In this document: positions 1 to 6,805 of the stretch, piece by piece
How positions within the stretch are numbered: position 1 is the first letter of the stretch
Layout of the letters: each line of letters begins with the position of its first letter
Assembly (NCBI GenBank): GCA_937900605.1
Contig: CALCDK010000008.1
Coordinates: 1-10,127 of the forward strand
Length of the DNA stretch: 10,127 nucleotides
DNA from: an uncultured Olsenella sp.
GTDB taxonomy: Bacteria > Actinomycetota > Coriobacteriia > Coriobacteriales > Atopobiaceae
Reading direction: 5' to 3'
Translations under genes and position numbers: made by a program
Notes under the pieces: model-generated
The model's input: only the letters and a program-made list of their open reading frames with translations
Database searches by the model: none
Told to the model about the DNA's origin: nothing

Positions 1-1
1 C

Positions 2-481
2 ACCGTCTTCGGCTACTACGTCGAGGACCCCGAGCGCTTCGGCGTCGTCGAGTTCGACGCCCAGGGCCGCGCCCTCTCCATCGAGGAGAAGCCCGAGCAC
101 CCCAAGTCCAACTACTGCGTGACCGGCCTGTACTTCTACGACAGCCACGTGTGCGAGTACGCCAAGACCCTCTCGCCCTCGCCGCGCGGCGAGCTCGAGA
201 TCACCGACCTCAACCGCATCTATCTCGAGAGGGGCGAGCTCAACGTCACCACGCTGGGTCGCGGCTTCGCGTGGTTCGACACCGGTACCGTGGACTCGCT
301 CTACGACGCCAGCGAGTTCATCCGCGTGGTCGAGAAGCGCCAGGGCGTCAAGATCGCCGCCCTCGAGGAGATCGCGTTCAACCGCGGCTGGATCGGCCGC
401 GAGGACGTCCTGCGCGCCGCCAGGCGCTGCGAGAAGTCCGAGTACGGCAAGTACCTCAAGCGAATCGCCGACAGGGCCTAG
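2..481 (+). CDS. rmlA: Glucose-1-phosphate thymidylyltransferase RmlA (RfbA), C-terminal part only
   Basis: This enzyme joins dTTP and glucose-1-phosphate into dTDP-glucose, the first cytoplasmic step of dTDP-deoxysugar synthesis. The gene is cut by the left edge; reading in frame from base 2 gives 159 residues to the TAG. Family members are about 290 residues, so roughly the last 55% is present and the N-terminal nucleotide-binding GGxGTRL region is outside the window. Recognisable RmlA segments, in order, are a [18 protein letters not shown] stretch, [38 protein letters not shown] and the late EKRQG...LEEIAF...GWI block. The invariant-looking EEKP and WFDTGT motifs are intact and there is no frameshift. 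A GTG at 119 lies inside the gene and is not its start. rmlB follows after 22 nt, so the two are very likely cotranscribed. Function is seen clearly from sequence similarity; only the missing half is unverified. Confidence 0.95.
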   Translation, partial: TVFGYYVEDPERFGVVEFDAQGRALSIEEKPEHPKSNYCVTGLYFYDSHVCEYAKTLSPSPRGELEITDLNRIYLERGELNVTTLGRGFAWFDTGTVDSLYDASEFIRVVEKRQGVKIAALEEIAFNRGWIGREDVLRAARRCEKSEYGKYLKRIADRA

Positions 482-503
482 CCCCCGGAAGGAGCCACTG
501 CAC

Positions 504-1580
504 ATGAAGACCTATCTGGTGACCGGAGGCGCGGGCTTCATCGGAAGCAACTTCGTGCTCTATGTCCTCTCTCACCACGAGGACGTGCGCGTCGTCAACG
601 TCGACGCGCTCACCTACGCCGGCAACCTGGAGAACCTCGCGTCCGTCGCGGACGACCCGCGCCACGCCTTCGTGCGCGCCGACATCCGCGACCGCGACCG
701 CATGCGCGAGCTCGTGGCCGAGCACGACCCCGACTACGTCGTGAACTTCGCCGCCGAGTCCCACGTCGACCGCTCCATCGAGAACCCCGGCGTCTTCGCC
801 GACACCAACGTGCTGGGCACCATCGCGCTGCTCGACGCCGTGCGCGGGGCGTGGATGGGTCCCGAGAGCCCCGGCGACCACAAGTACCTGCAGGTCTCCA
901 CGGACGAGGTCTACGGCACCCTCTCGCTCGACGAGCCGGACACCTTCTTCCGCGAGGACACGCCGCTGCAGCCGCACAGCCCCTACTCGGCCTCCAAGAC
1001 CGCCGCGGACCACTTCGTGCGCGCCTACGCCGACACCTACGGCCTGCCCGTCAACATCACGCGCTGCTCCAACAACTACGGCCCGTATCAGTTCCCGGAG
1101 AAGCTCATCCCGCTCATGATCCACAACGCCCGCGCCCATGAGCCGCTGCCCGTCTACGGCGACGGCCTCAACGTGCGCGACTGGCTCTACGTCGAGGACC
1201 ACTGCAAGGCCATCGACCTCGTGCTCGAGCACGGTCGCGTCGGCGAGGTCTACAACGTCGGCGGCCACAACGAGCGCAGCAACATGTACATCGTCGAGCG
1301 CATCGTCTCCGAGCTCTCCGAGGCCCTGGGCGACCCCGCCATCGACATGTCCCTGGTGCGCCACGTCGAGGACCGCAAGGGCCACGACCGCCGCTACGGC
1401 ATCGCGCCGGACAAGATCCGCGACGAGCTCGGCTGGGAGCCCGAGACCACCTTCGAGGTCGGCATCGCCAGGACCATCCGCTGGTACCTCGACCACCAGG
1501 AGTGGGTCGACCACGTCACCTCCGGTGCCTACCAGGAGTACTTCGAGAGCATGTACGCAAACCGCAAGGTCCTTTCCTAG
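504..1580 (+). CDS. rmlB: dTDP-glucose 4,6-dehydratase RmlB (RfbB)
   Basis: This NAD+-dependent extended SDR converts dTDP-glucose into dTDP-4-keto-6-deoxyglucose, the branch-point intermediate for rhamnose and for 4-amino-6-deoxy sugars. The 358-residue protein has the usual family length. Visible landmarks are the Rossmann motif GGAGFIG (residues 8-14), the AAESHVDRSI stretch (83-92), the dehydratase-specific STDEVYG (132-138) with catalytic Asp134 and Glu135, the YSASK pair Tyr161/Lys165, and RCSNNYGPYQFPEKLIP from residue 187. The ATG at 504 has a good Shine-Dalgarno site, GGAAGGAG at 487-494. It sits 22 nt after rmlA and 12 nt before the aminotransferase gene. No rmlC or rmlD is in the window, so the product may feed mainly the next gene here, although rhamnose genes could lie further left. 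All key residues are present. Confidence 0.97.
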   Translation: MKTYLVTGGAGFIGSNFVLYVLSHHEDVRVVNVDALTYAGNLENLASVADDPRHAFVRADIRDRDRMRELVAEHDPDYVVNFAAESHVDRSIENPGVFADTNVLGTIALLDAVRGAWMGPESPGDHKYLQVSTDEVYGTLSLDEPDTFFREDTPLQPHSPYSASKTAADHFVRAYADTYGLPVNITRCSNNYGPYQFPEKLIPLMIHNARAHEPLPVYGDGLNVRDWLYVEDHCKAIDLVLEHGRVGEVYNVGGHNERSNMYIVERIVSELSEALGDPAIDMSLVRHVEDRKGHDRRYGIAPDKIRDELGWEPETTFEVGIARTIRWYLDHQEWVDHVTSGAYQEYFESMYANRKVLS

Positions 1581-1592
1581 GAGATTCCCCAC

Positions 1593-2729
1593 ATGGTTCA
1601 GTTCAACGTCCCGCCCTATGTCGGCACCGAGCTCGGATACGTCCGCGAAGCCGTCGAGGACAACCGTAAGATCTGCGGCGACGGTCCCTTCACCAGGCGC
1701 TGTAGCCAGTGGATGGAGGAGCGCTTCGGCGCCCACAAGGTCCTGCTGACCACCAGCGGCACCACCGCCCTCGAGATGGCCGCGCTGCTGTGCGACATCC
1801 GGCCCGGCGACGAGGTCATCCTGCCCAGTTTCACCTTCTCCACCACCGCGACCGCCTTCGTCCTGGTGGGCGCCAGGCTCGTCTTCGTTGACGTCCGCCC
1901 CGACACCATGAACATCGACGAGACCAAGATCGAGGCGGCCATCACCGAGCGCACCCGCGTCATCGTCCCGGTCCACTACGCCGGCGTCGCCTGCGAGATG
2001 GACGCCATCATGGACATCGCCCGCCGCCACGGCCTGCTCGTGGTCGAGGACGCCGCCCAGGGCGTCATGAGCACCTACAAGGGCCGCGCGCTCGGCACCA
2101 TCGGCGACTTCGGCTGCTACTCCTTCCACGAGACCAAGAACTACTCGATGGGGGAGGGCGGCGCCATCGTCATCAACGACGAGAGGTACGTCGAGCGCGC
2201 CGAGATCATCCGCGAGAAGGGCACCAACCGCCAGCGCTTCCTGCGCGGCCAGGTGGACAAGTACACCTGGGAGGAGTACGGCAGCAGCTACCTGCCCAGC
2301 GACATGAACGCCGCCTACCTCTGGGGCCAGCTCGAGTGCGCCGACAAGATCAACGACGACCGCCTCGCCTCCTGGGCCGCCTACCGCGAGGGCCTTGCGC
2401 CCCTCGCCGAGCAGGGCCTGGTCGAGCTCCCCGTCGTGCCCGAGGGCTGCGCGCACAACGCGCACATGTTCTACCTCAAGTGCCGCTCGCTCGAGGAGCG
2501 CGGCGCACTCATCGCGTACCTCAAGGAGCACGGCGTCTCGGCGGGCTTCCACTACGTGCCGCTGCACTCGTCGCCTGCCGGCCTGCGCTACGGCCGCTTC
2601 GACGGCGAGGACGTCCACACCACGGCCGACTCCGACCGCCTGGTGCGCCTCCCCATGTACTACGGCCTCTCCCAGGAGGACCGCGACCTGGTCATCTCGC
2701 TCGTGAGGGAGTTCTATGCCCGTGCCTAG
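1593..2729 (+). CDS. wecE: dTDP-4-amino-4,6-dideoxygalactose transaminase, WecE/RffA type (DegT/DnrJ/EryC1 family)
   Basis: This PLP enzyme should transfer an amino group from glutamate to C4 of dTDP-4-keto-6-deoxyglucose, giving dTDP-4-amino-4,6-dideoxy-D-galactose (dTDP-Fuc4N). The 378-residue protein resembles E. coli WecE, as I remember it, along its whole length: FNVPPYVGTEL at the start, CGDGPFTRRC (28-37), VFVDVRPDTMNIDET (97-111), VPVHYAGVACEMD (125-137), VEDAAQGVMSTYKGRALGTI with PLP-binding Asp153, and SFHETKNY with Schiff-base Lys182, then REKGTNR and GQVDKYTW. This is far closer than a generic DegT-family match, so the galacto product is favoured over Qui4N. The stop codon of rmlB overlaps its Shine-Dalgarno region (TAGGAGA, 1578-1584). 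Its 3' end overlaps the next gene by 14 nt. No WecD-like N-acetyltransferase is seen nearby. Stereochemistry of the product is inferred, not visible. Confidence 0.92.
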   Translation: MVQFNVPPYVGTELGYVREAVEDNRKICGDGPFTRRCSQWMEERFGAHKVLLTTSGTTALEMAALLCDIRPGDEVILPSFTFSTTATAFVLVGARLVFVDVRPDTMNIDETKIEAAITERTRVIVPVHYAGVACEMDAIMDIARRHGLLVVEDAAQGVMSTYKGRALGTIGDFGCYSFHETKNYSMGEGGAIVINDERYVERAEIIREKGTNRQRFLRGQVDKYTWEEYGSSYLPSDMNAAYLWGQLECADKINDDRLASWAAYREGLAPLAEQGLVELPVVPEGCAHNAHMFYLKCRSLEERGALIAYLKEHGVSAGFHYVPLHSSPAGLRYGRFDGEDVHTTADSDRLVRLPMYYGLSQEDRDLVISLVREFYARA

Positions 2730-3693
2730 CCTCGTCCGCGACGACGCGAGGCTCGTCTCGGTCGTCATTCCCTGCTACTACTCCGAGAGGACGATCCGCA
2801 AGGTCGTGACCATGACGCGCGACGTCCTGGTTGATTTGGGCTACCGCTACGAGTTCGTCCTCGTCAACGACGGCTCCACGGACGGCACCTTCGACCAGAT
2901 CCGCCAGCTGTGCGACGAGGACCCCTGTGTCTGCGGCGTCAACTTCGCCAAGAACTTCGGCCAGCACAGCGCGATCATCGCGGGCCTGCGCCACGTCCAC
3001 GGCGACTACGTCATGCTCATGGACGACGACATGCAGAGCCATCCCTCCCAGTGCCGCATCCTCCTGGAGAAGATGGAGGAGGGCGACCACGACGTCGTCT
3101 TCGCCAAGTACCCCCAGCACAGGGAGGCCTGGTGGCGCCGCCTGGGCTCCGACTTCACGCTCTGGACCATGCGCGTGCTCACCGCGCGCCCCAAGGACAT
3201 CGAGGCCAGCAACTTCTTCGTCATGCGCCGCTTCGTCAGCGACGAGATGGTCAAGTACGACGGCCCCTACGTCTACGTCCAGGGCCTGATGTTCCGCGCC
3301 ACGCACAACATGTGCAACGTCGAGGTCGAGCACTTCGACCGCGAGGTGGGCCAGTCCGGCTACACCCTCAAGAGCCTCGTCAGGCTGTGGTCCAACGTCC
3401 TGAACTTCTCGATGGTCCCGCTGCGCTTCGCCTCCGTGGCGGGCGCGGTGCTGAGCCTGCTCGGCTTCGTCTGGGCCATCGTGCTCGTCGTGCGGAAGCT
3501 CATGGACCCCGGCATCCAGATGGGCTGGAGCTCGGTGATGGTCGCCATCATCCTGTGCTCCGGTATCGTGATCGGCTTCCTCGGTCTCATCGGCGAGTAC
3601 CTCGGCCGCCTCACCATGACGGTGAGCCGCGCCCCGCAGTACGTCGTCAAGGAGGCCATCGATGATGAATGGGGTTCCCATGAGCAGCACTAG
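2716..3693 (+). CDS. Membrane-anchored GT2 glycosyltransferase, polyprenyl-phosphate (DPM1/GtrB/ArnC-like) type
   Basis: This GT-A enzyme probably transfers a sugar from a nucleotide donor to undecaprenyl phosphate at the inner face of the membrane. In the 325-residue protein the catalytic domain begins with VSVVIPCYYSE (14-24), followed by EFVLVNDGSTDGT (46-58), FAKNFGQHSAIIAGL (77-91) and the metal-binding acid cluster LMDDDMQ (Asp103-105). Two hydrophobic helices follow at about 235-259 and 273-296, ending in GLIGEYLGRL, then SRAPQYVV. That two-helix tail with an xGEYxGR ending is characteristic of GtrB/ArnC-type enzymes. The usual MDADLQ is MDDDMQ here. The ATG at 2716 lies inside the end of the aminotransferase gene, preceded by GAGGGAG at about 2705-2711; the 14-nt overlap suggests coupled translation. 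The donor sugar is not readable from sequence; dTDP-Fuc4N or a modified form is the contextual guess. Confidence 0.85.
   Translation: MPVPSLVRDDARLVSVVIPCYYSERTIRKVVTMTRDVLVDLGYRYEFVLVNDGSTDGTFDQIRQLCDEDPCVCGVNFAKNFGQHSAIIAGLRHVHGDYVMLMDDDMQSHPSQCRILLEKMEEGDHDVVFAKYPQHREAWWRRLGSDFTLWTMRVLTARPKDIEASNFFVMRRFVSDEMVKYDGPYVYVQGLMFRATHNMCNVEVEHFDREVGQSGYTLKSLVRLWSNVLNFSMVPLRFASVAGAVLSLLGFVWAIVLVVRKLMDPGIQMGWSSVMVAIILCSGIVIGFLGLIGEYLGRLTMTVSRAPQYVVKEAIDDEWGSHEQH
3649..3655 (+). promoter_or_regulatory. Ribosome binding site deciding the ATP-grasp gene start
   Basis: AAGGAGG lies inside the end of the glycosyltransferase gene, six bases before ATG 3662. A later in-frame ATG at 3680 has only a weak G-run in front of it. 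This supports the earlier start and a 32-nt gene overlap. Confidence 0.7.
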
Positions 3694-4948
3694 CCACCGC
3701 CTCGTCGTCCTGGGCTCCATGGACGAGTTCGTCCAGCTCGTCCGCATGGCCCAGGACCGCGGCATCTACGTCATCGTCTGCGACGGCTACGAGGACGGCC
3801 CCGCCAAGCGCATCGCCGACAGGGCCTACACCATCGACGTGCGCGACACCGACGCCATCGCCCACAGGTGCCGCGAGGAGGGCGCCGACGCCATCGTCTC
3901 GTCCTTCTCCGACGTCCTGGCCGAGAACCTCGTCGCCATCGCCGAGAAGGCCGGCCTTCCCGCCTACCTCGACTCCGAGCACCTGCGCTTCCTGCGCGAC
4001 AAGGTCCAGATGAAGGCCATGTTCGACGAGCTGGGCGTGCCGTACCCCGCCTCGGCCAAGGTCCGCCGCGACACCGCGGCCGCCGACCTCGCCGGACTCA
4101 GGTTCCCGTGCGTGGTCAAGCCCGCTGACGCCTACGGCTCCCACGGCATCCACGTCATCGACGGCCCCGAGGGCGTCGCGGCCTGCTTCGAGGAGACGTC
4201 GTCCTACTCCGACGCCGACTACATCCTTGCGGAGGAGTACAACGACGGCCACGAGTTCAACATGATGAACTGGGTCGTCGACGGCGAGCCCGTGGTCCTC
4301 GAGGTCGCCGACCGCGAGAAGTCCCACGAGGTCGAGGGCACCACGCCCCACGTCAGCCGCATCGTCTACCCCAGCCGCCTCACCTCGCAGGTCATCGAGG
4401 AGGCGCGCCAGATCGTCTCCAGGGTCGCCCGCTACGTCGGCATGGAGAACGGCCCCCTGTGCATGCAGTTCTTCTGGTCGCCCGACCGCGGCATCCAGGT
4501 CTGCGAGTGCGCCGGCCGCATCTTCGGCTACGAGCACGAGCTGCTCGAGCTCGCCGGCGACGTGAGCGTCGAGCAGATCCTGCTCGACTGGGCCTACGAC
4601 CGCGACGCCGTGCGCGCGCTTCTCGCCGACCACGACCCCAGCCTGCACCGCGTGAGCTGCGGCCTGTACTTCCACGGCCACGAGGACCTCATCGACTCCA
4701 TCGAGGGCCTCGACGAGGCCCGCGCCCTGCCCGAGGTGAGCGAGGTCCACTCGTACTACTCCGAGGGCGAGCGCATCTGCCACGGCGTGGGCGACAAGCC
4801 CTACGTCGTCAGGGTCTACCTGACTTGCGACTCCTACGAGCGGCTCGACGAGCTCACCCAGCGCCTCTACGACACCATCCACGTCCGCCGCGCCGACGGC
4901 ACTGACCTGCTCTACCACAGCGAGCTTGGCGCATACGAGGAGGTCTAG
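3662..4948 (+). CDS. ATP-grasp ligase of unknown substrate
   Basis: ATP-grasp enzymes activate a carboxylate as an acyl phosphate and join it to an amine or another nucleophile. This 428-residue cytoplasmic protein has a preATP-grasp half starting HRLVVLGSMDEF (12-23), then the nucleotide-binding region: LRDKVQMKAMF with Lys114, a GVPYPAS stretch, FPCVVKPADAYGSHGI with Lys153, and ILAEEYNDGHEFN with Glu191/192 and Glu198. The metal-site region reads CMQFFW (Gln269) and then ECAGRIFGYEHELL (Glu282, Arg286). In the common E-x-N-x-R signature the Asn is Ala284 here, so it belongs to a divergent subgroup or has changed metal binding. About 130 residues of C-terminal domain follow. It overlaps the glycosyltransferase gene by 32 nt and ends 3 nt before the next gene. 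A role adding an amino acid or acid to the 4-amino sugar is a contextual guess; a peptide-bond or carbamoyl-type ligase is equally possible. Confidence 0.85.
   Translation: MMNGVPMSSTSHRLVVLGSMDEFVQLVRMAQDRGIYVIVCDGYEDGPAKRIADRAYTIDVRDTDAIAHRCREEGADAIVSSFSDVLAENLVAIAEKAGLPAYLDSEHLRFLRDKVQMKAMFDELGVPYPASAKVRRDTAAADLAGLRFPCVVKPADAYGSHGIHVIDGPEGVAACFEETSSYSDADYILAEEYNDGHEFNMMNWVVDGEPVVLEVADREKSHEVEGTTPHVSRIVYPSRLTSQVIEEARQIVSRVARYVGMENGPLCMQFFWSPDRGIQVCECAGRIFGYEHELLELAGDVSVEQILLDWAYDRDAVRALLADHDPSLHRVSCGLYFHGHEDLIDSIEGLDEARALPEVSEVHSYYSEGERICHGVGDKPYVVRVYLTCDSYERLDELTQRLYDTIHVRRADGTDLLYHSELGAYEEV
4937..4943 (+). promoter_or_regulatory. Ribosome binding site supporting a TTG start
   Basis: GAGGAGG overlaps the last codons of the ATP-grasp gene, eight bases before TTG 4952. 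No ATG is found in the hydrophilic leader that precedes the first membrane helix, so the site decides the rare TTG start. Confidence 0.65.
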
Positions 4949-4951
4949 CCC

Positions 4952-5368
4952 TTGTCCGACAAGCCCAAGGCACGCGGCGGGAGGGCTGGCGTCTTCGTCG
5001 CCCTGCACGTCCTGCTGCTCGTCTACTCCCTCTCCGGGATCTTCAGCAAGCTCGCGTCCGGCCAGCCCTTCCTGAGCCCGGCGTTCGTCGGCCTGTACGG
5101 CGGCATGCTCGTCATCCTGGGCATCTACGCGATCGTCTGGCAGCAGGTCATCAAGCGCCTGCCCCTCTCGGTCGCCTTCGCCAACAAGGCCGCCACGGTG
5201 GTCTGGGGCATCGTCTGGGGTGCCGTGGTGTTCCACGAGCGCGTCACCCTGGGCATGGTCGTGGGCGCCGTCGTCGTCATCGTGGGCGTCGTGCTCTACT
5301 CGACCGCCGACGACGGTCCCGCCGAGCCGGCCGCACAGGACGAGACGGACGGGGGCGATGCCCGATGA
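4952..5368 (+). CDS. Small four-helix SMR/EamA-like membrane protein, first of a pair (ArnE/ArnF-like candidate)
   Basis: This 138-residue integral membrane protein is one half of a probable two-part small transporter. Four hydrophobic segments are visible at about 13-35, 46-68, 74-96 and 98-117. A basic N-terminus (KPKARGGR) precedes helix 1 and an acidic tail of about 20 residues follows helix 4. Segment 3 ends FHERVTLG (Glu96), the usual helix 3-4 hinge of SMR/EamA proteins. The first helix has no acidic residue, so the Glu14 that drives proton-coupled drug export in EmrE is missing; a lipid-linked sugar flippase fits better than a drug pump. Translation starts at TTG 4952, and the stop overlaps the next start as ATGA, indicating coupling and a fixed ratio of the two proteins. 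The transported substrate, presumably the lipid-linked sugar made by the neighbouring GT2 enzyme, is inferred. Confidence 0.8.
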   Translation: MSDKPKARGGRAGVFVALHVLLLVYSLSGIFSKLASGQPFLSPAFVGLYGGMLVILGIYAIVWQQVIKRLPLSVAFANKAATVVWGIVWGAVVFHERVTLGMVVGAVVVIVGVVLYSTADDGPAEPAAQDETDGGDAR

Positions 5369-5718
5369 GCACCGAGCTCCTCGTCTACGCCGGCATCTAC
5401 CTGTTCGGCGTCTTCATCAGCGCCGTGTCGCAGGTCCTCCTCAAGAAGGCCGCGATGCGCACGTACGACTCGGTCCTCCGCGAGTACCTCAACCTGCGGG
5501 TCGTCTTCGCGTACGCGATCTTCGTGTGCGCGACCATGCTGACCATCGTCTCGTACAAGGTGGTGCCCCTCTCGCTGGGCCCCATCCTCGAGGCCACCAG
5601 CTACATCTACGTCACATTCTTCGGCGTCGTCATCTTCGGGGAGAGGATCGATCGCCGCAAGGCGCTGGCCCTGGCCCTGATCGTCGGCGGCATCGCCATC
5701 TACGCACTGAGCATCTAG
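5365..5718 (+). CDS. Small four-helix SMR/EamA-like membrane protein, second of the pair
   Basis: This 117-residue protein has four predicted helices, at about 4-26, 45-66, 69-91 and 98-117, and almost no soluble tail. Helix 1 ends with SAVSQVLLKKA, an S-x3-Q-x3-K pattern (Ser19, Gln23, Lys27) that I recall from ArnE and related EamA half-transporters. Helix 3 ends FGERIDRRKA, with Glu93 at the hinge. As in its partner, helix 1 lacks the EmrE-type glutamate. The ATG is nested in the partner's stop codon by a 4-nt overlap, and the two sequences differ clearly, so they look like an obligate heterodimer and not a recent duplication. By analogy with ArnE/ArnF it may move an undecaprenyl-phosphate sugar across the membrane. 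A general small multidrug transporter is the main alternative, made less likely by the helix 1 sequence and operon context. Confidence 0.82.
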   Translation: MSTELLVYAGIYLFGVFISAVSQVLLKKAAMRTYDSVLREYLNLRVVFAYAIFVCATMLTIVSYKVVPLSLGPILEATSYIYVTFFGVVIFGERIDRRKALALALIVGGIAIYALSI

Positions 5719-5733
5719 CAGCGTCCGACCGAT

Positions 5734-5738
5734 GGGAG
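5734..5738 (+). promoter_or_regulatory. Ribosome binding site favouring the GTG 5747 start
   Basis: GGGAG lies eight bases before GTG 5747. The in-frame ATG at 5732 sits at this site and has no Shine-Dalgarno sequence of its own, so the GTG is the better start for the SDR gene. Confidence 0.55.
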
Positions 5739-5746
5739 AGATCGAA

Positions 5747-6802
5747 GTGAGCAGCAAGCGCATCGTCGTCTTTGGGGCCACGGGCACCCTGGGCCTCTAC
5801 ACCGTCGACCACCTCGCCGCCAACCTGCCCGAGGGCTGGGAGGTCGTCGCGTGCGGCCGCCGCCGCGTCTCGTTCTTCGAGCACAAGTACCCCGGCCGCG
5901 TGAGCTACGCGCAGGTCGACATCGACGACCCGGCGTCCTTCTCGGCGCTTCCCGCCGAGGGCGTCTACGCCGTGGTCCACTTCGCCGGCGCCCTGCCCGC
6001 CTACATGGAGGGCTACGACCCGCGCGCCTACGTCAGCTCCAACGTCATGGGCACCCTCAACGTGCTCGAGTACGCCCGCACCTCCGGGGCCGGCAGGATC
6101 GTCTACACCCAGACGATCTCGGACTACGACGGCTACTTCGGCGAGCGCGTCGAGCTGCTCGACGACATGCCGCGCCGCGTCCCCATGTCCGGCGACCACA
6201 GCGTCTACGCCATCACCAAGTGCGCCGCCGAGGACCTCTGCCGCAACTACGAGGCCGAGCACGGCATCGCCTTCTTCGGCCTGCGCCTGCCCAACATCTA
6301 CTGCTACATGCCCGAGAGCAAGACGCTCTACCACGACGGACGGCCGGCCACCAGCTCCTACCGCCTCATGATCCGTCGCGCCATGGACGGCCAGGACCTC
6401 GAGGTCTGGGGCGACCCCACCAAGGGCATGGACCTCATCTACGTCAAGGACTTCTGCCAGATGGTCTGGTGCGAGCTGTTCGCCGACGCCGACAAGGGCG
6501 GCATGTACAACGTGGGCACCGGCCGCATGACCTCGCTCGACGAGCTGGTCTCCACCATCATCGACGTCTTCGGCGGCCCGGACGCGACCTCCTCCAAGGT
6601 CTACCGGCCCGACAAGCACGACTGCGTCAACTACTTCATGAACGTCGACAAGGCCCGCGCGAACCTCGGCTACGAGCCCAAGTACGGTCCCCGCGAGCTC
6701 TTCGAGGACTATCGTCGCGAGATGGAGCTCGACCGCTTCGGCGAGTTCTTCGCCGACCGCTACGGCGACTCCTCCGCGTATCGTGACAGGAAGGACTCCT
6801 AG
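5747..6802 (+). CDS. NAD-dependent epimerase/dehydratase (extended SDR), substrate unknown
   Basis: An extended short-chain dehydrogenase of about 351 residues, likely acting on a nucleotide sugar in the cytoplasm. Starting at GTG 5747 the protein opens KRIVVFGATGTLG, so the GxxGxxG motif (Gly10, Gly13, Gly16) falls close to the N-terminus as usual. Further landmarks are VVHFAGALP, the SSNVMGTLNVLEYAR stretch, YTQTIS in the catalytic Ser/Thr position, the catalytic VYAITK pair (Tyr154/Lys158), GLRLPNIYC and DLIYVKDFCQ before MYNVGTGR. The alternative ATG at 5732 adds five residues but lacks a ribosome site. It lies 28 nt after the small transporter pair and 3 nt before the PLP enzyme. It is not RmlD, RmlB or a clear GalE from what I can read. 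It might epimerise, reduce or dehydrate a sugar of this pathway; the exact reaction cannot be told. Confidence 0.85.
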   Translation: MSSKRIVVFGATGTLGLYTVDHLAANLPEGWEVVACGRRRVSFFEHKYPGRVSYAQVDIDDPASFSALPAEGVYAVVHFAGALPAYMEGYDPRAYVSSNVMGTLNVLEYARTSGAGRIVYTQTISDYDGYFGERVELLDDMPRRVPMSGDHSVYAITKCAAEDLCRNYEAEHGIAFFGLRLPNIYCYMPESKTLYHDGRPATSSYRLMIRRAMDGQDLEVWGDPTKGMDLIYVKDFCQMVWCELFADADKGGMYNVGTGRMTSLDELVSTIIDVFGGPDATSSKVYRPDKHDCVNYFMNVDKARANLGYEPKYGPRELFEDYRREMELDRFGEFFADRYGDSSAYRDRKDS

Positions 6803-6805
6803 ACC

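Noticed and set aside
119..481. A separate small gene starting at GTG 119
   Set aside because: The frame continues upstream to the window edge with clear RmlA sequence, so the GTG is an internal valine codon.
456..2768. Very long open frame on the minus strand, about 770 codons
   Set aside because: It lies opposite rmlB and the wecE-like gene, both clear family members. Its product is a monotonous Val/Ala/Asp/Glu/Leu mixture, the typical mirror of G/C third positions in high-GC genes.
3647..5236. Minus-strand open frame of about 529 codons
   Set aside because: Mirror of the ATP-grasp gene and the first small membrane protein gene, with the same biased composition and no motif.
4952..5718. 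A single EamA transporter split by a frameshift
   Set aside because: The first protein has its own acidic tail, the second has its own start in an ATGA overlap, and each has four complete helices, so two genes are more natural.
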